The position numbers and the translations under genes are program-made. A stretch of DNA of 36,037 nucleotides from Bog-473 sp035552095 (lineage in GTDB: Bacteria; Actinomycetota; Acidimicrobiia; Acidimicrobiales; RAAP-2), in assembly GCA_035552095.1 (NCBI GenBank), contig DASZMA010000090.1, forward strand, positions 1 to 36,037, read 5' to 3'. The notes under the pieces were generated by a model, which saw only the letters and a program-made list of their open reading frames with translations, did no database searches and was not told where the DNA came from. This document shows positions 1 to 7,534 of the stretch, one piece after another; position 1 is the stretch's first letter, and each line of letters starts with the position of its first letter.

Positions 1-263
1 TGGTGGTCGCCGCCCCAGTAATCGACCTGCTCCACGGTGTTACGACCGGAGAGGACCGCACCGGTCTCATTGATTTCGTCCAGAAACAGCTGGCCGATAC
101 TCGCTGTGTCAGTAGTCTCGGCGGACGGCCCGGCGCCCGAGGCAAAGCCATACCACTCGTGCAGACGCATGAAGTCGTCGCCACCGGGATTTCCCGGGTT
201 GTCGTTGGGACCAGCGATGTACCCGTCAAGCGACATTGACATATAGAGCACCGATTTAGACAT
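1..263 (-). CDS. Dihydrofolate reductase / RibD C-terminal-like protein, N-terminal part only
   Basis: The gene starts with ATG at 263-261 on the minus strand and runs off the left edge, so only about 87 residues are visible. The N-terminus (SKSVLYMSMSLDGYIAGPND) is the classic first strand and loop of the RibD C-terminal / DHFR-like family, where the S-x-DGY segment forms part of the NADPH and substrate pocket. Further on, a segment reading GAVLSGRNTVEQVDYWGGD matches the conserved G-R-x-T region of the family. Members are NAD(P)H-dependent reductases, usually of unknown substrate in actinobacteria. The visible part is undamaged. The function beyond the fold is not determinable. Confidence 0.8.
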   Translation of the reverse strand, partial: MSKSVLYMSMSLDGYIAGPNDNPGNPGGDDFMRLHEWYGFASGAGPSAETTDTASIGQLFLDEINETGAVLSGRNTVEQVDYWGGDH

Positions 264-368
264 GGAGTGGTCCTTTCCCGCGCCAAAATTCCGAGTTCAT
301 CATCAATAGAGACGACACATCATGAAAAAAATCATCGGTGCATCTACGACCTGGCTCCGAATGTGGTC

Positions 369-665
369 TTAAGCGAGCTCCTCTAATCGTTCACCGGCTT
401 GATTCCGTTCCCGCCGAAGGTCCTCGATTCCAGCCGCCGTCTGCCTGCCGACTGTGATGTCGAGGACATGCATGGCCACAACCTCGGAGTAGCAAAATGG
501 TTGATCCAGGAGGCCGTCCCGGGCCTGGATTCGATCTTTGCTCAGACTCACCAAGTGGCTGATCTCTTCCATCCGGCCAAGGGCATCCAAAATTCCGTCG
601 AGGATGTGAATCCGCTCACGAAGTCTCGGTATTTCAGATTCATCATTCAATTCCCCGCCCATCAT
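369..665 (-). CDS. Small stand-alone protein resembling the GyrA/ParC breakage-reunion domain end
   Basis: A 98-residue ORF begins with two adjacent ATG codons (665 or 662). Its sequence follows the pattern of the long-helix/tower region of DNA gyrase subunit A: RERIHILDGILDALGRMEE resembles the gyrase segment R-A-H-I-L-E-G-L-x-x-A-L-x-N-I-D-E, followed by L-L-D-Q-x-F-x-x-S-E-V and then a long charged helix. No active-site tyrosine or DNA-binding winged helix is present, so it cannot act as a topoisomerase by itself. It is 18 bases downstream of the SRPBCC gene on the same strand and may share its transcript. It could be a domesticated domain or a degraded remnant, but the ORF is clean. Homology is judged by eye from the pattern only. 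Confidence 0.6.
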   Translation of the reverse strand: MMGGELNDESEIPRLRERIHILDGILDALGRMEEISHLVSLSKDRIQARDGLLDQPFCYSEVVAMHVLDITVGRQTAAGIEDLRRERNQAGERLEELA

Positions 666-683
666 TCAGCGTTGGGCGGGCAG

Positions 684-1160
684 TCATATGCCCTGTCTTA
701 CCGTTCGCTCCAAGATTCCCAGCGTGGCGCGCAGGGCCGACTCGGGCACGATCGGGAAGCGCTCCTTGAGCTCGCCGCTCACCTTCGACCAGTCGTAGTA
801 GGTCGTCACATTGGTGATGCCATCCTCGCCGGGGTCGAGGCGGTAGCCGTAGAAATGCGGGACCGGAATATCGGGCCCGAGATCCCATGCGATCTCCTTG
901 TCGCGCTCAAAAAGGATGATGTGCACCGTCACGTCGTACTTGCCGAGCGGGATGTCATTGAGCGACTCGCGGTCCATGTGGATGACGAACGTATCGCCCA
1001 CCTTCTCTGCCGGGTCGCCGGTGAAGCTCTGCAGCATCCCAGAGGCGTCGACGGCCACATGGCCGGCCGGACTGCGCAGGATGTCGAAGATGGCGGCAGG
1101 CGGCGCCGGGATGGGCCGGGTCACCTCGATTCGGTCGGGCAGGAAGGTGGTGTCGGGCAT
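684..1160 (-). CDS. SRPBCC-superfamily protein (polyketide cyclase/dehydrase-like)
   Basis: The product is 158 aa. It opens with the strand-helix pattern typical of START/SRPBCC proteins (IEVTRPIPAPPAAIFDILRS, residues about 11-30) and has the later strand-rich cavity region and a C-terminal helix (LGILERTVRQGI). Such proteins bind hydrophobic ligands in a helix-grip cavity, and this class is often annotated as polyketide cyclase or lipid transport. The ligand is unknown. A good Shine-Dalgarno (GAGGAG, about 6 bases before ATG) supports the start at 1160. No signal peptide is visible, so it should be cytoplasmic. Confidence 0.8.
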   Translation of the reverse strand: MPDTTFLPDRIEVTRPIPAPPAAIFDILRSPAGHVAVDASGMLQSFTGDPAEKVGDTFVIHMDRESLNDIPLGKYDVTVHIILFERDKEIAWDLGPDIPVPHFYGYRLDPGEDGITNVTTYYDWSKVSGELKERFPIVPESALRATLGILERTVRQGI

Positions 1161-1349
1161 CTGGGACTCCTCTGGGACGTGAGTGGGCTGTATTGGCCAC
1201 CCTTGAGCGGTTCGGTCCGATCAGCATCGCGCGTCGACGCCGGGGCCCGCTGAGGCGGACCGGCAGGCATCGTAAAGGGCCGGAGGTGCTCGCTGTGTGC
1301 GGCGTGACTTCCTCAACTGGGTTTCGGGATGGATGGGTACAGTCTCGAA

Positions 1350-1720
1350 ATGAGTTCACTCGTTGTCTTTTCGATCGATGTCCCACGCCTCGCCAGGTTT
1401 TACGAGATCGTTCTCGGCCTAGAGCCTCTCAGTGAGTCGTCGGGCGACATTCGGCTCACCAACGAACGAGATGAAGTTCTGGTCCACTAAATACCAAAGA
1501 AGATCGCCAAGAACATTGAGATCGCTTCTCCACCAGCATCCCGCGAAGACGCTGCCCTCAAGCCCGTGTTCGAGGTCGCCTCACTTGAGGGTGCCCTCGT
1601 TGGCGTAGAAGCGGGGGGAGGCGTGGTCTCAGCCGAGGGTTCAGTTTGGGCGGCCTGACCTGGCGCGACGTACTTGACCCCGATGGGAATGTCATTCAAC
1701 TCCGTTGCCGGATTTCGTGA
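1350..1720 (+). pseudogene. Broken VOC (glyoxalase/bleomycin-resistance fold) gene
   Basis: Starting at ATG 1350 the frame reads MSSLVVFSIDVPRLARFYEI, then VLGLEPLSES, a normal VOC N-terminus with the F-Y-x-x-x-L-G-L motif. It hits TAA at 1488-1490 after 46 codons. Reading through the stop, the same frame continues with IPKKIAKNIEIASPPASRED and a plausible second half up to about 1640. A one-base shift there then restores a typical VOC ending (TWRDVLDPDGNVIQLRCRIS, stop at 1718-1720). A CAA-to-TAA change would explain the stop. So there are two lesions, one nonsense and one frameshift. The family normally makes about 120 residues, matching the total span. It is a pseudogene, or two sequence errors. 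Confidence 0.72.
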
Positions 1721-1731
1721 CCAGGCTCGTT

Positions 1732-2136
1732 TCAGCCTGACGGGGTCAGAATCTTCGCTTTCTCGGCTTGGAACTCCGCATCGGTAATGAAGCCCTTTTC
1801 CTTCAGGTCTGCGAGCTTGTGCAGTTGGTCGGCCGGCGTCGACGCGATTCCGAGGTGCTGGAAGTATTGGTTGAGCATCGTGTGCTGCAGTGCCGCCTGA
1901 GCGGCGGCGCGTTCGTGCATAGCGCCTCCGCGAAAGAGGAGATAGGCGAACACTCCCAGGTACGGGATCAGAACGATGAAGATGACCCACAGTGCCTTTG
2001 TCCCACCTCCAATGTCATGGCTGCGGAAGATATCGGCGAACACCGAGATGGCGAGCCATATCCAAATGAAGAAAAGGAAGAACTCCAACATGGTCCAAAA
2101 GATGTTGAGTACCGGATAGCTGGTTGCTAGCAGCAT
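1732..2136 (-). CDS. PLDc_N-type membrane protein with C-terminal SHOCT domain
   Basis: The product is 134 aa. Two membrane helices lie at about residues 10-33 and 46-68, with the connecting S-H-D-I-G-G-G-T-K-A-L-W sequence characteristic of the phospholipase-D-nuclease N-terminal (PLDc_N) region. The last 30 residues (HKLADLKEKGFITDAEFQAE, then KAKIL) form a SHOCT domain, a short helical oligomerisation module. This combination is common in actinobacteria as a small inner-membrane protein of unknown function. It has no phospholipase catalytic HKD motif. A purine-rich Shine-Dalgarno (AAGGAAGAGG) precedes ATG 2136. It is monocistronic or the first gene of a short minus-strand unit. Confidence 0.85.
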   Translation of the reverse strand: MLLATSYPVLNIFWTMLEFFLFFIWIWLAISVFADIFRSHDIGGGTKALWVIFIVLIPYLGVFAYLLFRGGAMHERAAAQAALQHTMLNQYFQHLGIASTPADQLHKLADLKEKGFITDAEFQAEKAKILTPSG

Positions 2137-2199
2137 GGTGTACCTCTTCCTTCTCGGTGGTGGAGTACCCGCATAATGCCGCGAATCAGCTCGCGCTCG

Positions 2200-3125
2200 C
2201 TACTGGCCGGGTGACCCACGGCGGTCATCGATAATCTGGCTGATCAGCTCCGGCGCATTGGTGCGCCATCCAAAGCGTCGACCGGTAGATCGGTCGCGGT
2301 CGGGGTACACCCGCAGATCGACTTCATAGGTCTTGAGGGCCTTCCACAGGGCCCATCCCCGCGCTCGTGTCCAGGTGTCTCCGTCGAGGTCGAGCCCGTC
2401 CTGGAAGGCGCGGCGACTGTCGCCGTCGAAGAGGGTCCAGGCGATAGTGAGGTCACAGGCTGGGTCTCCTACCGCCATGCATCCGAAATCGATCACGGCG
2501 CTAAGCCGGCCTTCGCGAACAGGAGATTCGACGGGGTGACGTCGCCATGGGCCCATACCGGCGGGGAGGTCCAAGTCGAGGCCAGGGCGGCATCCCAGAC
2601 CTCGGTTGTCGCCGCCGGATCAATCTGGTCGCCCAACGAGGCGATGGTGGCTCGGGTATCGGCGTCCCAGGCGGCGACCGGTCCACCACGAGAGAAGCTG
2701 TGTGGTCCAGCGGCCGGACCATCCGTGCCATCGATGGCGTAGAGGGCGGTCAGAAAGTCAGCCAACGTGATGGCGAACTGAGTCAGGTTGCCGATGCGGT
2801 CGATCCTCGCGTGCGATCCCTCCAACCATCGGTACACCGACCAGGGCCTCGGAAATCCGCGGCCCGGCCTCCCCTTGGCCAAGGGCTTCGGAATCTCAAG
2901 CGGGAGACTGGAGGCGAGAACGGGGAGCCAACGGTGCTCCTTGTCAATCTGGGGGACGTACATGTCGGCGCTCGGTAGTCGGACGGACATGTCAGCCCCC
3001 AACCTGAAGGTCGTGTTGTCCCAACCGTCCAGCTCGACCGGCTCAACCGGCAGTCCGGCCCAATGTGGGAACTGCTCCTGGAGCAAGAGGCGCACCACTT
3101 CGGGCGTAATGTCCGCCTTTTTCAT
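2200..3125 (-). pseudogene. Aminoglycoside phosphotransferase (APH)-family kinase, single frameshift
   Basis: The frame from ATG 3125 (MKKADITPEVVRLLLQEQFP) codes for an APH/choline-kinase-like protein. It reaches the catalytic-loop motif V-W-A-H-G-D-V-T-P-S-N-L-L (H-G-D-x-x-x-x-N), then runs out of frame near 2519 and stops at 2493. The continuation is in the next frame: V-R-E-G-R-L-S-A-V-I-D-F-G, with the metal-binding D-F-G-like motif, then G-D-P-A-C-D-L, ending at 2200. Inserting one G in CTCCTG|TTCGCG would give the family's standard N-L-L-V-R-E-G-R-L-S-A-V-I-D-F-G. The joined protein would be about 308 aa, the family's normal length. All catalytic residues survive, so the lesion is recent or is an assembly error. 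The substrate is unknown: many such proteins phosphorylate metabolites rather than antibiotics. Confidence 0.82.
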
Positions 3126-3260
3126 AGCCCCATTGTCCCATCGCGGGCCGGCCCTGACGCCATTGGCGGAAGGCTGGACCACGTACCGCCCTGGGCGTCC
3201 CAAGGTCCCCGTGACGGCGCACGGCTCGGGGGAGTCGGAATCGCCCAACTGCCGCCAGCG

Positions 3261-3947
3261 TCACCAGCCGAGTTCGTCCTCGCCCTCCCAGAAGGTGCCG
3301 GTAGGTCCGTCGCTGCCGATGGTGGCCATGCGCACGATTACCTCCGCGCCCTTCTCCACCGGCTGGCCGGCGCCGCTGAACGGCGTCAGTTCGGTCGCCG
3401 TGAAACCGGGCTCGACCGCATTGAACTTGATGCCGGGAAAGGTCTTGGCGTACTGAACGGTGAGCATCGACACGGCGGCCTTGCTTGAGCCGTAGACGAT
3501 GCTCGGGAAGTGAAATTGGCGCCGCTCCGGATTGGTGACGGCCCAGAACGACCCGAGTGCGCTGGAGACGTTGACCACCACCGGGTTCTCGGACTTCTCC
3601 AGCAAAGGGAGTGCGGCCTGGGTGACCCGGATGACACCGATGACGTTGGTATCGAATACCTCCTGAGCGACCTGGCCGTTGACGTCCGCCGTGGTGCTGA
3701 TGCCGGCGTTGTTGACGAGCACGTCGAGGTGGCCCTCCCGGCCGGCGATGACATCCAAGGCGGTCGAGACAGATGCGTCGTCCGTCACGTCGAGCGGCAC
3801 AAACGAAGCGCCCAGTTCGGTCGCCGCCGCCTGGCCGCGCTCGACACTGCGTGCGCCGATGTACACGGTGTGTCCCAGCGAAATCAGCTGGCGGGCGGTC
3901 TCGTGACCGAGGCCCTTGTTGGCTCCGGTGACCAGCGTCACGGTCAT
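3261..3947 (-). CDS. Short-chain dehydrogenase/reductase
   Basis: The product is 228 aa with all classical SDR marks: TGANKGLG (residues 7-14, the NAD(P)-binding glycine motif), an L-D-V-T acidic/adenine contact, V-N-N-A-G, a catalytic Ser in N-V-S-S-A-L-G-S, and Y-G-S-S-K as the YxxxK catalytic pair. The A-R-S after beta-2 suggests NADPH preference. Closest in feel to carbonyl reductase-like or plant-type SDRs (KGLG motif). The substrate is unknown. It stands alone on the minus strand with 135-136 bases on each side. Confidence 0.92.
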   Translation of the reverse strand: MTVTLVTGANKGLGHETARQLISLGHTVYIGARSVERGQAAATELGASFVPLDVTDDASVSTALDVIAGREGHLDVLVNNAGISTTADVNGQVAQEVFDTNVIGVIRVTQAALPLLEKSENPVVVNVSSALGSFWAVTNPERRQFHFPSIVYGSSKAAVSMLTVQYAKTFPGIKFNAVEPGFTATELTPFSGAGQPVEKGAEVIVRMATIGSDGPTGTFWEGEDELGW

Positions 3948-4083
3948 ATTCGTGCCCCCTTAGTTGTGATCGAGCGCGAGGTCTCGCACCATGGATCTAC
4001 TGGTCCAGTCTGACCGGCCGGTGACAGGCCGGCGGCGGCGCCGGGATTCGGGGTAGGCGAACTCAGCCGAACCGAAACCCTGC

Positions 4084-4533
4084 TCAAGCCGGTGTGAACT
4101 CCCAATACTGGAACTCGCACATCATGGGCAGGATGTACTTCACGTAGAGCGAGTGGATCTTGACCATCTGCTGGTCGTCCATATGCAGGTCGATCAGGTC
4201 GAGGCGGTCGTCGGTCCGACGGAAGGCCTCGGCCCGCTCCTGAATGCCGGCCAGCTCCTCCAGCGAGCCCACGGCCAGGCCGAAGTGATCCATGCGGGGG
4301 CACGCCATGGGATTGTCCTCGGCGATGAGGAAGATGAACTGGTCCCAGTGCACGCACGAGAGGATGAGGCGCCGCCTGTCCTCGGTCATGGTGGGCATCT
4401 CCTCGAAGCCCAGCACCTCGCCGAAGAAGCGGCAGATGTCGCCCCGGCTCTCCTGGCCCAGCAGATCGGCCGGCATGGACATGGCCACGTGATTGAAGCG
4501 CGGGTTGCCGGTTGGGTAGAAGGGGTGTGGCAT
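4084..4533 (-). CDS. VOC-family (glyoxalase-fold) protein coupled to the alcohol dehydrogenase
   Basis: The start is ATG 4533, which shares its A with the TGA of the upstream dehydrogenase (TGATG junction), so translation is probably coupled. The 149-aa product has the VOC pattern: F-N-H-V-A-M-S-M near residue 14, I-C-R-F-F-G-E-V-L-G-F in the first beta-alpha module, and M-D-H-F-G-L-A-V opening the second. Putative metal ligands are the His of NHVAMS and of MDHFG plus an acidic residue near the end (Y-W-E-F). VOC proteins include dioxygenases, isomerases and lyases, and the reaction here is not identifiable. Its partner suggests a role in the same oxidative pathway. Confidence 0.82.
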   Translation of the reverse strand: MPHPFYPTGNPRFNHVAMSMPADLLGQESRGDICRFFGEVLGFEEMPTMTEDRRRLILSCVHWDQFIFLIAEDNPMACPRMDHFGLAVGSLEELAGIQERAEAFRRTDDRLDLIDLHMDDQQMVKIHSLYVKYILPMMCEFQYWEFTPA

Positions 4534-5567
4534 CAGGCCCGCACCTCGGGGACGACCATGACCTTGCCGGCGATGCGACCGGTGGCCAGTGCTTCCAGAG
4601 CCGCGCCCACCCCGTTGAGGGGGACGTCGACCGGGTCGATCAGAAGGTCGTTCGGGATGGCACCCGAAGCCAGCAGCTCCAGCGCCCGTTCGAAGCCACC
4701 CAGGTCGTAGACGAACGAGCCGCAGACCGTCAGCTCGTTGAGGATCATGCGGTTCGGGTCGAAGGTGGGGTGCTCTATGCCGGCCCCGACCATGACCAGC
4801 ACGCCGCCCCGCAGCAGCTGGTGGAAGCCGGCCTCGATGGCCGCCTTGTGCCCCGAACATTCCAGCACCACGTGCACGGCCCGCGATGACAGCTTCTCGG
4901 GCTCCCACGAGGGGAACAGCTCGAGATCGGCCGGGTCAACGACCTCCGAGGCCCCGACAGCCCGGGCCAGCTTCTGGCGACCCTCTGACGGCTCCACCAC
5001 GGTGATCTGGTCGATCCCCATGGCCCGCAACGCGGCGATGGTGAGGGCACCGATCGGCCCAGCGCCGAAGACCATGGCGGTGTCGCCGGCCACAATGCCC
5101 GAACGGGTGATGCCGTGCAGGGCGACGGCCAGCGGTTCGGCCAGTGCGGCGTGACGGGCGGAGAGTGTGTCGGGCAGCCGGAGCACGCCACCCGCCCGCA
5201 CCAGGATGTACTCGGCGAAGGCGCCGTCCCCGTTGTCGGTGATGGGGCTGGAGCGGTTCTCGCACTGCGACGGCTTGCCCTCCTGGCAGCGGCGGCAGCT
5301 GCCGCACTTGGGGGACGAACCGCCGACCACCCGTTCACCGACGGCCCAGCCGGTGACGGCGTCGCCCACGGCCGCAATGGTCCCGGTCCACTCGTGCCCG
5401 GCCACCACGCCCGGCTTGAAGCCCCAGCCGTCGCGCAGCTGGTGAATGTCGGAGCCGCAGATACCGCAGTGATGCACCCGCACCACCACCTGGTCCGGTC
5501 CCGGGCGGGGCACCGGGCGCTCTTCGACCGTGATGACGCCGGGCGACTGGTACACCGCCGCCGACAT
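4533..5567 (-). CDS. Zinc-dependent medium-chain alcohol dehydrogenase
   Basis: The product is 344 aa from ATG 5567 (MSAAVYQSPGVITVEERPVP). C-G-I-C-G-S-D-I-H and G-H-E provide the catalytic zinc ligands. The C-G-S-C-R-R-C-x5-C cluster binds structural zinc. V-F-G-A-G-P-I-G is the Rossmann NAD(P) motif, with E in V-V-E-P-S suggesting NAD+. It belongs to the sorbitol/threonine dehydrogenase-like MDR group (Tdh/GutB-like), and the exact alcohol is unknown. It is followed without a gap by a VOC gene. A 22-bp palindrome (5606-5627) lies 39 bases upstream of the start and matches two others in the window, suggesting TetR-type control. A longer in-frame extension to 5843 has no family-like sequence and overlaps the ThuA gene, so it was rejected. 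Confidence 0.92.
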   Translation of the reverse strand: MSAAVYQSPGVITVEERPVPRPGPDQVVVRVHHCGICGSDIHQLRDGWGFKPGVVAGHEWTGTIAAVGDAVTGWAVGERVVGGSSPKCGSCRRCQEGKPSQCENRSSPITDNGDGAFAEYILVRAGGVLRLPDTLSARHAALAEPLAVALHGITRSGIVAGDTAMVFGAGPIGALTIAALRAMGIDQITVVEPSEGRQKLARAVGASEVVDPADLELFPSWEPEKLSSRAVHVVLECSGHKAAIEAGFHQLLRGGVLVMVGAGIEHPTFDPNRMILNELTVCGSFVYDLGGFERALELLASGAIPNDLLIDPVDVPLNGVGAALEALATGRIAGKVMVVPEVRA

Positions 5568-5605
5568 GGTGGTGGGGAGCGGGTCGGGCGACGGGGACTG
5601 CGTTG

Positions 5606-5627
5606 AACCTGACACGGGTGTCACGTT
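5606..5627. promoter_or_regulatory. 22-bp palindrome, candidate TetR operator (site 1 of 3)
   Basis: The left arm is AACCTGACA, the spacer CGGG, and the right arm TGTCACGTT. The arms pair at 8 of 9 positions. It lies between the ThuA gene (overlapping its stop codon) and the alcohol dehydrogenase start at 5567. It shares 16 identical columns of 22 with the sites at 28696-28717 and 31866-31887, the latter just upstream of a tetR gene. The binding protein is inferred, not shown. Confidence 0.6.
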
Positions 5628-6306
5628 AGGCGCGCGCCTGGAGCCATGCGAGGCCCCCGGCCAGATGTTGTAGGTAGGCCGGGGTCTCCCAGGCACCGGG
5701 GAAGTGGCCCAGGGCGCTGTAGAAGGTGCGGCCCTCCTCCTCGGTGTGACACCAGGCCAGCGGGAAGCCGCAGTCGGGCACCCGCCCGCCGGGCACGGTG
5801 AGGTCGACCTGGTCCTCGGCCAACCGGAGCAGGACCCGAGCATCGGGCCGCAACGAGCCGAAGAGGTAGATCTCGTCGCGCCACTGCCACTGTTGGCCGA
5901 GGTGGGCGGTGGCCGGGTGGTCGGGGTCGACCACGTCGATGGCGAACTCCTGCGTCCAGGGGTGGCCGTCGAAGCGGGCCCCGATCACGGATCCGTAGCC
6001 GGGCCAGGTGTGACAGGCATCGGTGGCCGAGTGCACGCCCAGCACACCGAGGCCTCCGCCGCGCCACGAGGCCACCAGGGCGGCTCGCTGTGCCTCGCTG
6101 AAGGGCGTCTCTCCAATGGTGAAGAGGGCCAGCACGGCGGCCGAGCCCAGCTGCTGGGGCGAGAGGTCGCGCACGTCGTGCACCAAAAGGGGGGAGAGGC
6201 CGGCTGATTCGGCCAGCTGGCCCAGGGCGGTGGCGGCCTGGGCCAGCACCCCGTGCACCCCTGCCGGGCCGTCGGCGTAGGGAGCCACCTGGGTCACGAT
6301 CAGCAT
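5626..6306 (-). CDS. ThuA-like (trehalose-utilisation family, glutamine-amidotransferase fold) protein
   Basis: The product is 226 aa from ATG 6306 (MLIVTQVAPYADGPAGVHGV). Upstream in-frame residues to 6369 look like non-coding translation. Family marks are A-V-L-A-L-F-T-I-G-E in the central strand, a G-V-L-G-V-H-S-A-T-D segment, the late R-D-E-I-Y-L-F, and the C-terminal P-L-A-W-C-H-T-E-E-E-G-R-T-F-Y-S-A-L-G-H. This last segment (W-x-x-x-x-G-x-G-R-x-F-x-x-x-L-G-H pattern) is the ThuA signature. Homologues act in disaccharide or sugar-derivative metabolism, or are fused to glucose dehydrogenases; the true reaction is poorly known. It lies upstream of, and on the same strand as, the alcohol dehydrogenase, but the palindrome between them suggests a separate promoter for the latter. 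Confidence 0.8.
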   Translation of the reverse strand: MLIVTQVAPYADGPAGVHGVLAQAATALGQLAESAGLSPLLVHDVRDLSPQQLGSAAVLALFTIGETPFSEAQRAALVASWRGGGLGVLGVHSATDACHTWPGYGSVIGARFDGHPWTQEFAIDVVDPDHPATAHLGQQWQWRDEIYLFGSLRPDARVLLRLAEDQVDLTVPGGRVPDCGFPLAWCHTEEEGRTFYSALGHFPGAWETPAYLQHLAGGLAWLQARA

Positions 6307-6400
6307 CGGCGCGGGCACGGCGCCGAGTGTACGGCTGGTGCGCGGGCGCCGTTGGATGGTCCAATGCACGAAACATCTGGCAGAGAAAGAGGAGGCCCTA

Positions 6401-7045
6401 GTGGGCGGCGAGAGTCAGCAGGAGATAGCAGCGGCACTCCAGGCGCTGGGGTCGGCCACCTTGGGTGAGTCCGGTGGGAGGGCCACCGACCGACGTCTGA
6501 AGCCGGTCTGGCCCGGGGCCGTCGTGGCCGCCCCGGCCTATCCCGTCGGGTGCACGCCCGGGGACAACCTGGCCGTCCACGTGGCTGTGACCACCGCCCC
6601 GGCGGGCAGCGTGCTGGTGGTCGACGTGGGCCAGGTGCCCGACCGGGGGTACTGGGGCGAGGTGCTGACGACCGGGGCCGAGGCGGCCGGTCTGGCCGGG
6701 CTGGTCATTGACGGCGGCGTGCGGGACGTGGCCGCGCTGGCGGCCCACGGCTTCCCGGTGTTCTCCTCGACCATCGCCCTGACCGGCGCCACCAAGGACC
6801 AGCGGGGCACGGTGGGGACCCCCGTCCGGGTCGGTGGGGTGGTGGTGGCCCAGGGCGACTGGGTGGTGGGCGACGTGGATGGTGTCACGGTGGTGCCCGC
6901 CGCGCTCCTTCAGGACGTGCTGGCGGCCGGCCGCGACCGGGAGGCCAAGGAGGCGGGCTACTTCACCGCGCTGCGGGCGGGGCAGACCACGGTGGGATTG
7001 CTCGGGCTCGACGCCTCCTTGATCTCGGGGAGCGACCGGTCGTAG
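6401..7045 (+). CDS. RraA-family protein / 4-hydroxy-4-methyl-2-oxoglutarate aldolase-like
   Basis: I chose GTG 6401 because a strong Shine-Dalgarno (AGAGGAGG) ends about 7 bases before it. An ATG at 6338 in the same frame adds unconserved residues. The product is 214 aa. The family's key motif is visible: G-E-V-L-T-T-G-A-E-A-A-G-L-A-G-L-V-I-D-G-G-V-R-D, which carries the G-E...R-D Mg2+/pyruvate-binding residues of HMG/CHA aldolases. V-V-G-D-V-D-G-V-T-V-V-P near the C-terminus is the other signature. Such class II pyruvate aldolases cleave 4-hydroxy-4-methyl-2-oxoglutarate in aromatic catabolism or decarboxylate oxaloacetate. Many homologues have other roles, such as dimethylmenaquinone-methyltransferase-like or RNase E inhibitors. 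It is divergent from the ThuA gene. Confidence 0.85.
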   Translation: MGGESQQEIAAALQALGSATLGESGGRATDRRLKPVWPGAVVAAPAYPVGCTPGDNLAVHVAVTTAPAGSVLVVDVGQVPDRGYWGEVLTTGAEAAGLAGLVIDGGVRDVAALAAHGFPVFSSTIALTGATKDQRGTVGTPVRVGGVVVAQGDWVVGDVDGVTVVPAALLQDVLAAGRDREAKEAGYFTALRAGQTTVGLLGLDASLISGSDRS

Positions 7046-7316
7046 CGCCAGGTCCAGGGGCGGGGCCCGAATTGGCTGGGTTGCCGGGGCCAATAGTCCA
7101 ACTCCGGTTGCTGAACGACGTGACTCCATTTGGCGGGAAGTCGAGATTCGGCTTGTAAATCGGGGAGCGGGGCCACAGAATTGGGGTCAGCTGACTGGCG
7201 GGCCGGCCGGAGTCAATAGGGTGAGGACAGAGCGAAGTTCGTTGGATTCTTGAGAGATTGAGGAGCGAGCGACGACGGAGAACCTGAATGGCCAGGTCGA
7301 GCAGCCCAGCTGGTTA

Positions 7317-7451
7317 ATGGCGGCCGACCGGCTGGTCGACGACACCAGCGAGGAGTCCTTCCCGGCCAGCGATCCACCCTCCACGTGGTCGGGAGAGGAC
7401 GAGCGGGACCTGACCGAGGACGGGCCCGAGCACGCAGACGAACCGGCGTAG
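7317..7451 (+). CDS. Possible small acidic protein with SFPASDPPS motif
   Basis: A 44-codon frame from ATG 7317 encodes an acidic, disordered peptide containing D-D-T-S-E-E-S-F-P-A-S-D-P-P-S-T-W. The segment E-E-S-F-P-A-S-D-P-P recurs in many short actinobacterial and proteobacterial hypothetical proteins, which is the main reason to believe it. The frame is open back to 7254, so a non-ATG start such as CTG 7284 is possible. No good Shine-Dalgarno precedes ATG 7317. If it is not real, 7046-7534 is a 489-base stretch in which I see no other gene. Confidence 0.45.
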   Translation: MAADRLVDDTSEESFPASDPPSTWSGEDERDLTEDGPEHADEPA

Positions 7452-7534
7452 CGCGTCGAGATCATCCATCGGAATTTGTTGTTCGGAAGTTTGCCGTTGT
7501 CAGTTGGGAGTCGGACCGTACCTAAGGAGAGTGC

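Noticed and set aside
399..1253. 284-codon plus-strand frame across the GyrA-like and SRPBCC genes
   Set aside because: No recognisable domain, spans two separate genes, and lacks a ribosome binding site.
7067..7095. ATTGGC...GCCAAT inverted repeat after the RraA-like gene as a terminator
   Set aside because: Six-base arms, 12-base loop and no T-run; too weak to list.
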